NCBI RefSeq assembly: GCF_010119975.1
Contig: NZ_CP048222.1
Span: 4,978,501-5,042,500, forward strand
DNA: 64,000 nucleotides
Reading direction: 5' to 3'
From: Rhodocytophaga rosea
Lineage (GTDB): Bacteria; Bacteroidota; Bacteroidia; Cytophagales; 172606-1
Shown: positions 32,301 to 39,258 of the stretch, one piece after another
Layout of the letters: every line of letters begins with the position of its first letter
Position numbering within the stretch: the stretch's first letter is position 1
Notes under the pieces: model-generated
Seen by the model: the letters and a program-made list of their open reading frames with translations, nothing else
Told to the model about the DNA's origin: nothing
The model's database searches: none
Position numbers and translations under genes: made by a program

Positions 32301-34387
32301 TTAATATTCAGGAACAATCTCTGGTAATTAACCAGATTCCGGATGCAAGTTTTACCTATTATAATGTGTGCGATAAGGACAGTGTATCATTTGAGGATAA
32401 AACCTTAGAAGGTTTGTCAGGAAAGATTCAGCAGTGGGAATGGAATTTTGGTGATCCTTTGTCTGGCAATTCAAACATTTCAGATCTTCAATATCCTAAG
32501 CACTTATTTACAGGTCCGGGAGAATATTCCGTTACATTGAAAGTCACTTCTGAGTATGGGTGTACAGATACTAAAGTTATTGCGATTACGATAGGAGGCA
32601 TTCCTCAGCCAGACTTCACATGGTCGGACATCTGCTTTGGTGAATCTGTTGATTTTATGGCACACACCTCTCTGAGTGTAGGATCGATCAGTTCCTGGGA
32701 ATGGAATTTCGGTGATGGGACAAGCCAGGTTTATACAAACGCTTCTGATAAGGTTACCCATTTGTATCCAAAAGCAGGAAAGTACATGGTAACACTTAAA
32801 GTAACAACTAATTTTGCCTGTACAAATTCTATTTCAAAACAGATATATATTCTACCAAGTGTTGCAACATATCCATATATAGAAAATTTTGAACAAAGCA
32901 CCGGAGGATGGGTAGAGGATGGCGCAAATGTAAGCTGGGAATGGGATATACCATCAGGAACAACAATTAACACAGCATCATCCGGCTTAAAAGCCTGGTA
33001 TACAGGTTCAGGTCAGGGCTATAATCCAAATGAAAAATCCTATGTGTATTCGCCTTGCTTTGATTTTACTCAGCTACAAAAACCAATGATTTCGATAAAA
33101 GTCTGGGATCATACACAAAAAGGTTTTGATGGGGCTGTATTGCAATATTCTATAAATGGAGGTGTCGACTGGAAAAACGTGGGTGCAATAGATGAAGGCA
33201 TTAACTGGTATAATCAGTCAGCTATTGTAGGTAATCCTGGAAACCAACCCATTGGCCAGCATGGATGGTCTGGTACAGACTCTAGCTGGGTGGAAGCGAA
33301 ACATGATCTCGATTTTCTGAAAGGAGAATCCTCTGTCCGTTTCCGTATAGCTTTTGGTAGCAATGCAGATAATCCTCCCGGACAGCCATTAGATGGGTTC
33401 GCTTTTGATGATGTATATATTGGGGAAAGAGACAAGATTGTATTATTAGAACATTTCACTAACAGTGAAAATACGGAAGCTATGGAGGAAAATAGTATAA
33501 TCGATGGCCTTATGAGTAATAGTGGAGGCGAGATTATTACTATACAATACCATACTAATTTCCCGGGCAACGACCCATTGAATATAATTAATCCGGCTGA
33601 TCCTAGTGCAAGAGCTTTGTATTATGGGATACCGCAAACACCTAGAACAGCGCTGGATGGATATATTGAAAACAATAAATTCTCTCAATGGGCAGTTACA
33701 GATTTATCAAGGCGTAAACTGGCAGCGGCAGCTTTCTCAATTGACTTAGACCTTACGCAAATCGGGCCTTCCTCTCTGCATATAGCTGCTGATATTACGT
33801 CAAAATTTGACTTTAATGACAGCTTATTTATATATGCAGCAATTGTAGAAAAAGAGGTAGCCGATGCGTATAGTGGTGCACCAGTATTCCGGAATGTACT
33901 TAGGAAGCTATTGCCTGATGCGGCAGGAATGTTACTCTCGAAAACATGGTCGCCAGGATCAACTGAAATAGTAGAATTTTCCTGGGAAGTTATGCACATT
34001 AAAGATCCTGCACAACTAGCAGTAATTGTATTTGTACAGGATGCTGCCACCAAAGAAGTATATCAGGTGGTACTAAAAGAACCAGGTTTTATTCCTGAAG
34101 TAATTACCGGTGTAGAAAGTAACGATCAACAGGAAAAGTTTGTTGTATATCCTAACCCAGCTTCTAGTCAGGCTTATATCTCCTTTGATAATGGCGCCAG
34201 CCAGAATGGTGAATGGTATGTGTATGATGTATTAGGAAGAAAAGTAAATTCTGGTAAAGTACAAAAAGGCCAGAAACAAGTGAAGATTGAAACAGCCGGT
34301 TTCTCTCAGGGAACCTACCTGCTGCAAGTCAGTCTGAATAACAAAAATACACTCTATCAGAAGTTAATTATCTATCATAATAAATAA
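23303..34387 (+). CDS. Giant T9SS-secreted surface protein with 28 Ig-like repeats
   Basis: A 3694-residue exported protein. After a signal peptide (about 1-32) and a unique domain (about 33-185) come 28 Ig-like repeats of about 84 residues (about 187-2525). Each opens SSDxDNxICxGExVTFTA, continues EFFVDGVSVQ and NGQTVTV, and ends with a second cysteine before ITTTVNPLPTV, which suggests one disulfide per repeat. Then follow one Ig/PKD-like domain (about 2527-2615), five FSGLNxxYC / LTGFPxGGTFSGPG repeats (about 2618-3010), two PKD domains with WEWNFGD (about 3012-3185), a MAM-like jelly-roll domain (about 3195-3375), an Omp28-like domain (about 3377-3600) and a type-A T9SS sorting tail (YPNPASSQAYISF, GTYLLQVSLNNK). 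It is the last gene of the six-gene run. It probably acts as an adhesin or recognition filament. Confidence 0.93.
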   Translation: MSFTLFQYTAAFFLRTIMLIVAVSLFLTVEGYSDTVVVPASGGDNLCVGGDYITLGDITVREGNSSDFERGRTNREFILQVTSSNFEFKPGTGTVTPQLLSLALAINSITVTATEIIVNYDMANNDLSMDGFVISGIQVRAVNSADVGHIVVKDHANRAKQHKNESPDNVSHGLLVGVTGVITPPVLNSSDADNIICAGDLIIFTASAGTTANYDFLVDNVSVQNSTSSTYTTSSLTHGQTVKVKLIPAFGCASATSNSIVTNVISFPSVTLSSSDNNICSGKSVTFTASSATATSFEFFVDGISKQNGASVTYTTTGLTHGQAVRVKATTNSGCSSTSVDIITTVNPSPTVTLISSDGDHVICAGDTVTFTATSATATSFEFFVDGISQQNGSSDTYTTSVLTHGQAVTVRASENSCSMVSSPITTSVTALPTVVLTSSDPDHVICLGDAVTFTAASATAVNYKFYVDGSLEQDGASPVFITTTLTTLQRVKVRVTTASNCSTESSDITTTVNPSPTVTLISSDGDHVICAGDTVTFTATSATATSYEFFVDGISKQNNASNTYTTTALTNGQTVTVRVKDGSSCSTMSAGITTTVNAVPFVILTSSDADQSICAGESVTFTAFTSMPISSFNFLVNGSSLQNTASATFSTASLSDTDIVTVEAATGANCNALSNAIAFSVKSLPTVSLTSSDADNVICAGETVTFTAASAAAASYEFFVDGFIVQTGVSNQYITTSLINGQTVTVKAASSAGCATASSGLTFTVNPLPTVSLVGDKSVICAGDTITFTASSSTATSFEFFVDGVSVQTGASNTYTTSSLTNGQKISVKATDVNTCTAVSNNVTAIINTLPLISLSSSDADNIICLGETVTFTASSATGTYFQFFVDGISVQNSTSNKYSTNSLTNGQVVTVRSITSNGCTSNSSPGSMVTVNPLPVVSLASSDSDRIICPGESITFTASSATAISFEFFVDGISVQTGASNTYTTSSLTNGQKISVKATDGNGCSALSPGITIQVFPLVVILSSSDPNNAICSGETVTFSASSATATSFEFFVDGVSKQSGASNTYITSSLTNGQTVIVEATTASGCSAFSGGITTIVNIIPVINLVSSDTDHVICAGETVTLTATAPTATNYEFFVDGISVQNSATNLYITSSLTNGQIVTVEATTAGGCTFLHTGIIFTVNQLPSVNLVSSDSDNAICSGETVTFSASSATGITYKFFVDGISRQSSNSNQYITSTLANGQTVSVKVFDNNSCSIVSSGITTTVNQVPVVLLTSSDADNTICPGESITFTASSATATSFEFFVDGVSVQNGASNTYANSSLTNGQIITVKATTASGCATLSNGITTFVNILTAVLSSSDADNVICAGDAVTFTANAPTATNYEFFVDGVSVQNSATNLYITTNLTSGQAITVQATTASGCTDLSLGITTVVNPLPTVSLSSSDADNIICAGEQVIFTAISSTASIYEFFVDGVSVQNTTSNQYITNSLLNGQVLKVKAITATNCFVISNTIATVVNEIPVVVLNSNDADNTICPGESITFTANAPAAVNYEFLVNGISVQSTTSNVYTTNTLTHGQVVSVRVTAASSCAAISSGITISVTTLAVTLLSSDADNTICPGESITFTASSATATSFEFFVDGVSVQNGIPNTYITSSLTNGQKIHVVARIGVCSVSSNAIPVTVELMTVSLSSSDPDNRICSGTTVTFTAGSTTATSFEFFVDGVSVQNGASNTYITSSLTNGQLLSVKALSVSNCEATHTGITTYVEDISVALTSSDSDNVICSGDAVTFTAGSATATSFEFFVDGVSVQNGASNTYITSSLTNGQDVFVKVINAYTCSISSASISTTVNPLPTVVLTSSDSDNVICSGDALTFTAISATAVNYKFFVNGALVQDGATNQYSVSSLTNGQTVTVRVTTANSCSVGSSSITTTVNPSPTVVLTSSDSDNVICSGDALTFTVISATAVNYKFFVNGVLVQDGATNQYSVSSLTNGQTVTVRVTTANSCSVESSGIITTVNPLPTVTLASSDPDNVICLGDALTFTATSATAVNYKFFVNGALVQDGAFPTFTTTTLANGQAVTSKVTTADGCSVESSGIITTVNPLPTVVLTSSDSDNVICSGDAVTFTATSATAVNYKFFVNGALVQDGATNQYSVSSLTNGQTVTVRVTTANSCSVESSGIITTVNPLPTVVLTSSDSDNVICSGDVVTFTATSATAVNYKFFVNGALVQDGAFPTFTTTTLANGQAVTSKVTTADGCSVESSGIITTVNPLPTVVLTSSDSDDVICSGDALTFTATSATAVNYKFFVNGALVQDGATNQYSVSSLTNGQTVTVRVTTASACSTLSSGITTTVNPLPTVTLASSDPDNVICLGETVTFTATSATATNYEFFINGLSVQNSGSNKYITNALTNGQTVTVRVTTANSCSVESSGITTTVNPLPTVTLASSDPDNVICLGETVTFTATSATATNYEFFINGLSVQNSGSNKYITNALTNGQTVTVRVTTASTCSTISNGITTTVNPVATVNAGTDLVVCANEAITLTGSKGGAASMVTWSGGKGIFGDATSLNTTYIPDPSEIGKSVVLTLTTNDPDGSGPCVYVEDQVRITINALPNVLFSGLNPEYCIDAPEVTLTGFPVGGFFSGPGIVTGTSKFKPSDAGAGTHVIRYTYTDGNNCTNYIERSVIVHPLPIVSFAGFNNSGPGGSAIYPQDAPLINLTGFPPGGTFVGQGISGSTFSASAAGAGTYIIRYSYQDANKCMNYQEQTVVVAPLPNVGIGNIPSPFCSKDPDFILTGTPAGGTFSGPGIITNTSIFRPSSAFIGANVIRYTYTDPIIGGTNFIEKTVIVNKVPDVTFSGLNAAYCEDAPNVTLNGFPADNDGPGGVIGIFKGPGMVPGTSIFNPSAAGVGIHTITYIYTNENGCTDSTKNAVIVHALPQVTFSGLAAAYCVDAPSVKLTGFPVGGTFSGPGISGANFIPSLAGIGTHLIRYAYTNSNGCINIQEQSLVINQIPDASFTYYNVCDKDSVSFEDKTLEGLSGKIQQWEWNFGDPLSGNSNISDLQYPKHLFTGPGEYSVTLKVTSEYGCTDTKVIAITIGGIPQPDFTWSDICFGESVDFMAHTSLSVGSISSWEWNFGDGTSQVYTNASDKVTHLYPKAGKYMVTLKVTTNFACTNSISKQIYILPSVATYPYIENFEQSTGGWVEDGANVSWEWDIPSGTTINTASSGLKAWYTGSGQGYNPNEKSYVYSPCFDFTQLQKPMISIKVWDHTQKGFDGAVLQYSINGGVDWKNVGAIDEGINWYNQSAIVGNPGNQPIGQHGWSGTDSSWVEAKHDLDFLKGESSVRFRIAFGSNADNPPGQPLDGFAFDDVYIGERDKIVLLEHFTNSENTEAMEENSIIDGLMSNSGGEIITIQYHTNFPGNDPLNIINPADPSARALYYGIPQTPRTALDGYIENNKFSQWAVTDLSRRKLAAAAFSIDLDLTQIGPSSLHIAADITSKFDFNDSLFIYAAIVEKEVADAYSGAPVFRNVLRKLLPDAAGMLLSKTWSPGSTEIVEFSWEVMHIKDPAQLAVIVFVQDAATKEVYQVVLKEPGFIPEVITGVESNDQQEKFVVYPNPASSQAYISFDNGASQNGEWYVYDVLGRKVNSGKVQKGQKQVKIETAGFSQGTYLLQVSLNNKNTLYQKLIIYHNK
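23860..30885 (+). repeat. 28 tandem Ig-like coding repeats, unit about 252 bp
   Basis: The repeats were counted from the conserved cysteine-glycine motif (ICAG, ICSG, ICLG, ICPG) at the start of each unit. Units are about 84 codons. The first half is diverged. The last third (about 28,860-30,810) is highly similar at nucleotide level and includes higher-order copies; for example 29461-29616 recurs identically 504 bases later at 29965-30120. Confidence 0.92.
30350..30810 (+). repeat. Exact 209-bp direct duplication, offset 252 bp
   Basis: Bases 30350-30558 and 30602-30810 are identical as read line by line. They cover most of the last two Ig-like repeats. Third-position identity shows very recent duplication or gene conversion. 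Confidence 0.92.
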
Positions 34388-34512
34388 TTAATACCAAAAC
34401 AAAAAATAACATGCGTATCTGCTGATAATAGCTTTTGCAGAAACCACCCTATATTTAATTACGGATGAATAATTACTAATTATGAATTGCAGATCTATAC
34501 TCTCTCATTATT
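34388..34512. other. Short spacer after the giant adhesin
   Basis: About 125 AT-rich bases between the adhesin stop and the decayed IS. No clear hairpin terminator is visible, although a large operon ends here; the IS insertion may have displaced or replaced it. Confidence 0.35.
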
Positions 34513-35446
34513 AATGTGAATCAAGAGTAGAAAAGGCAGTATAGTAAAGAGAGATACCTTTGTAGAATGCTACACAATTAATCAGACTCTATTACTATAT
34601 CTGCCATTGCTATGATAGACAGTCTTGTCTGCATTATCAACGCATGAGCAATAATTATTTACCTTCCTTTACTGACCAAGAAGTGATGACCATATACTTG
34701 TTTGGTATCCTGCAGAAAAGGTTTACTGTTAAGGATGGCTATGGTTATATTGTGAATCACTGGTTAGATTGGTTTCCTTGTCTGCCTTCCTACCAGGCTT
34801 ACAACAAACGATTAAATGAGTTGTACTGGCAGTTTGAAGTCATCCTTCAAGCGCTTATGAAGCATCTCTGCTACAAGGACAGTTATGCTGATATCAGCTA
34901 AGTAGATTCTTTGCCTATCATTCTTTCTAAAAGACCCTATCAGGCTAAAGTAGCTTTACAAGTAGCCGATAAGGGATATTGCGCTACTAAAAATCTGTAT
35001 TACCATGGGCTAAAACTGCATTTTGTTGGGGCAGACTGCTATCAATGTCTACCTCAGGCTCAACATATAAGCTTTAGCCAAGCCTCAGCTAATGATCTGA
35101 CCGTTTTAAAACCTGTTTTCAGCCCACTACAAGCTTGTAAAGTGATTAGTGATAAAATTTATGCTTCCCAAGCGTTCAATGATCAGCTAAGCAGGCAACA
35201 AGTGGAAATACTTACCCCTGTTAAACTCAAAAAAGGACAAAAGTATCTGCCAGCCGCAGATAAACTGTTTTCCCGCTATATTAGTACCATCAGGTAACCG
35301 GTGGAAGCTTTCTTTCATTGGCTCAATGAGCAAACGGCTATTCAGTTTGCTAGTAAAGTTCGTTCAGAAAAAGGCCTTTGGATGCATTGTTTTGGTAGAC
35401 TTACTGCAGCCCTTTTTATTTTAGTTTGCAACCCTTGATTCACATT
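34513..35446 (+). mobile_element. Decayed insertion sequence with recognisable terminal inverted repeats
   Basis: A 13-base inverted repeat bounds the element: AATGTGAATCAAG at 34513-34525 and its exact complement at 35434-35446, with weaker similarity continuing inward. The enclosed transposase frame carries two stop codons. No target duplication is evident at the edges. The transposase resembles DDE proteins of the IS982/IS4-like group; the family name is uncertain. Confidence 0.78.
34644..35439 (+). pseudogene. DDE transposase remnant with two in-frame stops
   Basis: One continuous frame is interrupted by TAA at 34899-34901 and at 35295-35297 and ends with TGA at 35437-35439 inside the right inverted repeat. 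Segment one has FTDQEVMTIYLFGILQKRF and HWLDWFPCLPSYQAYNKRLN. Segment two has VDSLPIIL (first catalytic Asp), ADKGYCATKNLYYHGLKLH and ISDKIYAS (second Asp). Segment three has PVEAFFHWLNEQ (catalytic Glu), ASKVRSEKGLWMHCFGRLTA. The second stop sits where relatives probably have glutamine (SIR-Q-P), so CAA changed to TAA would explain it. The frame is open upstream to 34566, so the original start may precede the ATG at 34644. There is no sign of programmed recoding; it should be inactive. Confidence 0.85.
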
Positions 35447-35510
35447 TGTAATTGATTAAGGCCTCTGAGCAGAATAACAAGTCTATGGCGCATATTAATT
35501 TTATGTTATT

Positions 35511-35534
35511 ATAAATAGTTGAATAACTATTTAT
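35511..35534. repeat. 24-bp perfect palindrome
   Basis: ATAAATAGTT and AACTATTTAT (10-bp arms) surround the loop GAAT. It lies about 65 bases after the decayed IS and 545 bases before the SusC start. It could be a protein-binding site or a weak terminator remnant; it lacks GC pairs and a following T run. Confidence 0.5.
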
Positions 35535-35847
35535 TAGTGTCCTTCCAGAAATAAAACAGATGGCTATGCTGGCTTATCTACGGCTAGAATCCTAGCTCGA
35601 ATATTTTCAATCATCCTCCTTTGCTTGTTCCTTGGAAAATATAATTTTGACAGATAAGGAAAAATTATATTTTTTCTGGATTGTATATTGAATGTAAAGC
35701 TTTATGTTTCCTTTGCATCCACAAGATAATTACATTATATGTAGCAAAAATTAAAAAATCACATATTAAATTAGATTTTTATTATATTTTATTTAACTTA
35801 CCCATTAATATACTTTATCTAATGACTCTCTTGAAAGGATTGTTGCC

Positions 35848-35868
35848 AGTTGTCTAAGAAAGACAACT
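35848..35868. promoter_or_regulatory. 8-bp perfect stem-loop upstream of susC-like gene
   Basis: AGTTGTCT and AGACAACT surround AAGAA, followed by AATTAGCATTAATTAGC, itself partly repeated. No T run follows, so an operator or leader-RNA stem is more likely than a terminator. Function is inferred only from location 209 bases upstream of the SusC start. Confidence 0.4.
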
Positions 35869-36077
35869 AATTAGCATTAATTAGCTATAAAGAAATTAAA
35901 CAAAAATAAGTATTCAACTATCAGAATCATTTTAAGATTAATCAGTTTTACTAAATCTATGCCATACAAAACACCTATTCTAACAAAACATGCTGCTGGT
36001 CCAGGACCCTAGTATAATAATTTAACAATTTTGTAAGTATCTAATAATTGCATTTTATATATCACCTTTATTAAACT

Positions 36078-39000
36078 ATGAAAAACAATACTCAACAAGC
36101 AATTTATGGCTTTTTGTCTGGTAACAGGGTATTGAACCTGTGTGGCATAAGAGGAATAAAAAAGTACAGTATATTTTTATCTGCTTTGCTTCTATCCCTT
36201 ACTTTTCCTTTGCAAACGTTTGCTCAGGATGTAAATATCTCAGGAAAAGTTCTTGACGAAGCAGATAGTTCTCCCTTGCCTGGTGTTAATATTACAGTAA
36301 AAGGCACAACAAATGGTACAGTTACGGATGGAACAGGCGCATATACACTTTCAGTTCCTAGTAATTCAACCCTCGTTTTTAGTTATATTGGATATACTAC
36401 TCAAGAAATTGCGGTAAGTAATCGGACAAGCATCAATGTAAATATGGCTTCTGATGTAAAAGCATTATCAGAGGTTGTAGTGGTAGGATATGGTACGCAA
36501 AAGAAAGCCGATGTTACTGGTGCTACTGCAACCGTAACCGCCAAAGACCTGAACGTTGGGGTTATCAATAATCCATTACAATCAGTACAAGGCAGAGTAG
36601 CGGGTTTGAATATAGTGAGCTCCGGTGGTGATCCAACAAATAACCGCCCGGCCATCCGGCTAAGAGGTACTTCCTCTTTAAGTGCCAACAGTGAGCCATT
36701 AATTGTGGTTGATGGGGTGGCTGGTGTTCCTTTGAATGCAGTAGCTCCGGAAGATATTCAATCAGTTGACGTATTGAAAGATGCCTCTGCCGCTGCAATT
36801 TATGGATCAAGAGGCGCTAATGGTGTAATTATTATTACTACCAAACGGGGTATAGCCGGCAAAACAACTGTTGAATATAATGGATATGTAGGTGTAGAAA
36901 CTCCTGCTAAGTTTTTGCCTTTTCTATCAGCTGATGAATATCGATCTAAACTCAGAGAATTAAACTTGGATGTAACTGCCAATGATTATGGAGCCAGCAC
37001 CAACTGGTTTAAGGAGCTTTCACGGAATGCGGTAAGCCAAAACCACAGTTTAGCTGTTTCAGGTGGAACCGATAAGTTCTCTTATCGTGGTTCACTTGTC
37101 TATTTGAATCAGCCTGGCATTATGCATAACTCATCGTATGACAGATTAAATGGACGTTTGAATCTGGTGCAAAAAGCATTAGATGATAAGCTGGAAATAC
37201 AATTATTACTTTCTCAGCAAATTGCCAATAAGAATCAAGTAGATCCATTTGCTTTTCTTTTAGCCGGACGTATTAATCCCACAATACCAGTATATAATGA
37301 CCAGGGAACATTTTTACAGCCAGGCGTAGCTGGTTTTGATGTATACAATGGTAAAAGAATTCCTGGCGGGTTTGAAATTGCTAATCCGCTTGCATTATTA
37401 GAACAGATTGAACAGTTAGGCCGTGAAAAGCAGACTTTAGGCAATGTAAAAGTTTCTATAGAACCTGTTACAGGATTAAAGTTCGGGGTGAATGGCTCTA
37501 TCAGTAATAATAACTGGATCTATGGCCGGTTCCAGCCAAGTACTTTTACGGCAGGTGGTAATAATCAGTCTGCTGCTCAGCGGGATACCAGGGAGACTAT
37601 TGACAAATTACTTGAAATAACAGGACAATATTCCAAAACTTTTGGCACTCATAATGTAAGTGTTTTAGGAGGTTATACCTATCAGAAACTAAGTAATGAA
37701 GGATTCAGAGCAGCAAACAGGAGTTTCCCGGATGTATTTGGCTATAGCAATTTAAATGCTGGCAATGCACAGGCAGATGGTACTACTAATCGTGAAGTGA
37801 GTTCATATAAAACCGAAGCGATCCTGGTAGGTTTTCTCGGACGTATAAACTACTCTTTTAATGAGAAATACCTGCTGACTGCCAATATCCGCCGGGATGG
37901 TTCTTCCCGTTTTGGGTCTAATAACCGCTGGGGTTGGTTTCCTTCAGTTTCAGTAGGATGGCGCATTGGAGAAGAAAGTTTCTTAAAGAATACAGGTATC
38001 TTCAGCGATTTAAAGCTACGTGCCGGATACGGAGTTACCGGAAACCAGGAAGGTATTTACGACTATGCTCCCCTGCTGTTATATGGTGCTAATGGCTCTT
38101 TCCTGAATAATGGCGCCTGGCAAACCACCTATGGATACAGCCAGAATGCTAATCCTGATCTGAAGTGGGAAACCTCTGCTATGACTAACATTGGGGTTGA
38201 TTTCTCCTTGCTTCAAGGCAGGCTTAATGGCTCCCTGGAAGTATATAGCAAAGATACACGCGACTTACTATTCTCTTATCCGATTGCTATTGGCAGTACA
38301 TATGGAAGCCAGAATCTTACCGCATTAACGAGCAGTGTACTAGCAAATGTTGGAGAGATAAACAATAGAGGGATTGAATTTGCCGTAGATTACCTGGTTA
38401 TTGACAGAGAAGATTTTCAATGGAAAACTAATTTAAACTTAGCCCATAACAGGAATAAAATTGTTTCGCTTTCATCCGGAATATTCAGGTATGATGCCAG
38501 TAACCCAAGAACGTATGGTGGTTATGGTAGTGGACAAGGTGGTATAGCCAATCCAGTAGCATTAATAGAAGGCTATCCGATTGGGCAGTTCTATGGCCCG
38601 GTTTTTCAGGGCTTTGGTACAACTGAAAAAGGAGAGCCTATCTATAATTTCAAAGATATTGATGGTGATGGTTCTATAGATCCTTTTGGTAAAGACCGTA
38701 CCTTTATTGGTGATGCCCAGCCTCGTTTAGTCTATTCCTGGGGCAATAATTTTACTTACAAAAGATTTGATCTCTCTGTTCTGTTCAGAGGTGCTTTAGG
38801 TCATAAAATTGCCAATGGTCCTTATATTTATTCGGCTAATCCAAACCGGTTCCCTGGTAATAACGTAATTAAAGATGCTTTCTCTACAGGTATTCCTGCA
38901 GGTTTATCTCCGGCATGGTCTGACTTTTGGGTAGAGAAAGGAGATTTTGTCCGTTTAGATAACTGGCGTTTATCTTACAAATTACCTACTTTCTGGAAGT

Positions 39001-39218
39001 ATGTGACAAGTGCCTCAATATTTGTAGCCGGCAATAACACCTTTGTAATTACCAAATATCGTGGCATTGATCCTGAACCAAGATTGGGTGCATCCAGAGA
39101 TATATATGGCAATAATAACGATGATGCTATTAACACAAATTTATCTCCCGGATTAGAGAACATTACTTTCTACCCTCGTACACGTTCTTTCACCGCTGGG
39201 GTTTCTTTGAATTTTTAA
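36078..39218 (+). CDS. SusC/RagA-family TonB-linked outer-membrane receptor
   Basis: A complete 1046-residue receptor. A long N-terminus (about 1-50) contains a signal peptide (FLSALLLSLTFPLQTFAQ). Then come the carboxypeptidase-D-like domain (DVNISGKVLDEADSSPLPGV, LVFSYIGYTTQEI), the SEVVVVGYGTQKKADVTGA segment, and the plug (RPAIRLRGTSSLSANSEPLI, VDGVAG, SVDVLKDASAAAIYGSRGAN, VIIITTKRG). The 22-strand-type barrel ends in FYPRTRSFTAGVSLNF with the terminal Phe usual for outer-membrane proteins. It forms the import channel with the SusD lipoprotein that starts 40 bases downstream. Its substrate is probably an oligosaccharide or similar polymer fragment but is not deducible here. No glycoside hydrolase lies nearby, so it is not a typical polysaccharide-utilisation locus. 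Confidence 0.97.
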   Translation: MKNNTQQAIYGFLSGNRVLNLCGIRGIKKYSIFLSALLLSLTFPLQTFAQDVNISGKVLDEADSSPLPGVNITVKGTTNGTVTDGTGAYTLSVPSNSTLVFSYIGYTTQEIAVSNRTSINVNMASDVKALSEVVVVGYGTQKKADVTGATATVTAKDLNVGVINNPLQSVQGRVAGLNIVSSGGDPTNNRPAIRLRGTSSLSANSEPLIVVDGVAGVPLNAVAPEDIQSVDVLKDASAAAIYGSRGANGVIIITTKRGIAGKTTVEYNGYVGVETPAKFLPFLSADEYRSKLRELNLDVTANDYGASTNWFKELSRNAVSQNHSLAVSGGTDKFSYRGSLVYLNQPGIMHNSSYDRLNGRLNLVQKALDDKLEIQLLLSQQIANKNQVDPFAFLLAGRINPTIPVYNDQGTFLQPGVAGFDVYNGKRIPGGFEIANPLALLEQIEQLGREKQTLGNVKVSIEPVTGLKFGVNGSISNNNWIYGRFQPSTFTAGGNNQSAAQRDTRETIDKLLEITGQYSKTFGTHNVSVLGGYTYQKLSNEGFRAANRSFPDVFGYSNLNAGNAQADGTTNREVSSYKTEAILVGFLGRINYSFNEKYLLTANIRRDGSSRFGSNNRWGWFPSVSVGWRIGEESFLKNTGIFSDLKLRAGYGVTGNQEGIYDYAPLLLYGANGSFLNNGAWQTTYGYSQNANPDLKWETSAMTNIGVDFSLLQGRLNGSLEVYSKDTRDLLFSYPIAIGSTYGSQNLTALTSSVLANVGEINNRGIEFAVDYLVIDREDFQWKTNLNLAHNRNKIVSLSSGIFRYDASNPRTYGGYGSGQGGIANPVALIEGYPIGQFYGPVFQGFGTTEKGEPIYNFKDIDGDGSIDPFGKDRTFIGDAQPRLVYSWGNNFTYKRFDLSVLFRGALGHKIANGPYIYSANPNRFPGNNVIKDAFSTGIPAGLSPAWSDFWVEKGDFVRLDNWRLSYKLPTFWKYVTSASIFVAGNNTFVITKYRGIDPEPRLGASRDIYGNNNDDAINTNLSPGLENITFYPRTRSFTAGVSLNF

Positions 39219-39258
39219 TAATAATTTATATCTATTTTAAACCAACTAATTACTAAGA

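Larger units (their letters stand above)
35447..36077. other. 631-base AT-rich region upstream of the SusCD operon
   Basis: No gene is supported. It must hold the SusCD promoter. It contains three clear dyads: a 10-bp stem at 35511-35534, an 8-bp stem at 35848-35868, and GGTCCAGGACC at 35998-36008. No confident TTG / TAnnTTTG promoter pair was found. Confidence 0.45.

Noticed and set aside
34644-35439. Decayed transposase as a programmed recoding or frameshift gene
   Set aside because: Both interruptions are plain in-frame TAA codons with no slippery sequence, so mutation is the simpler explanation.
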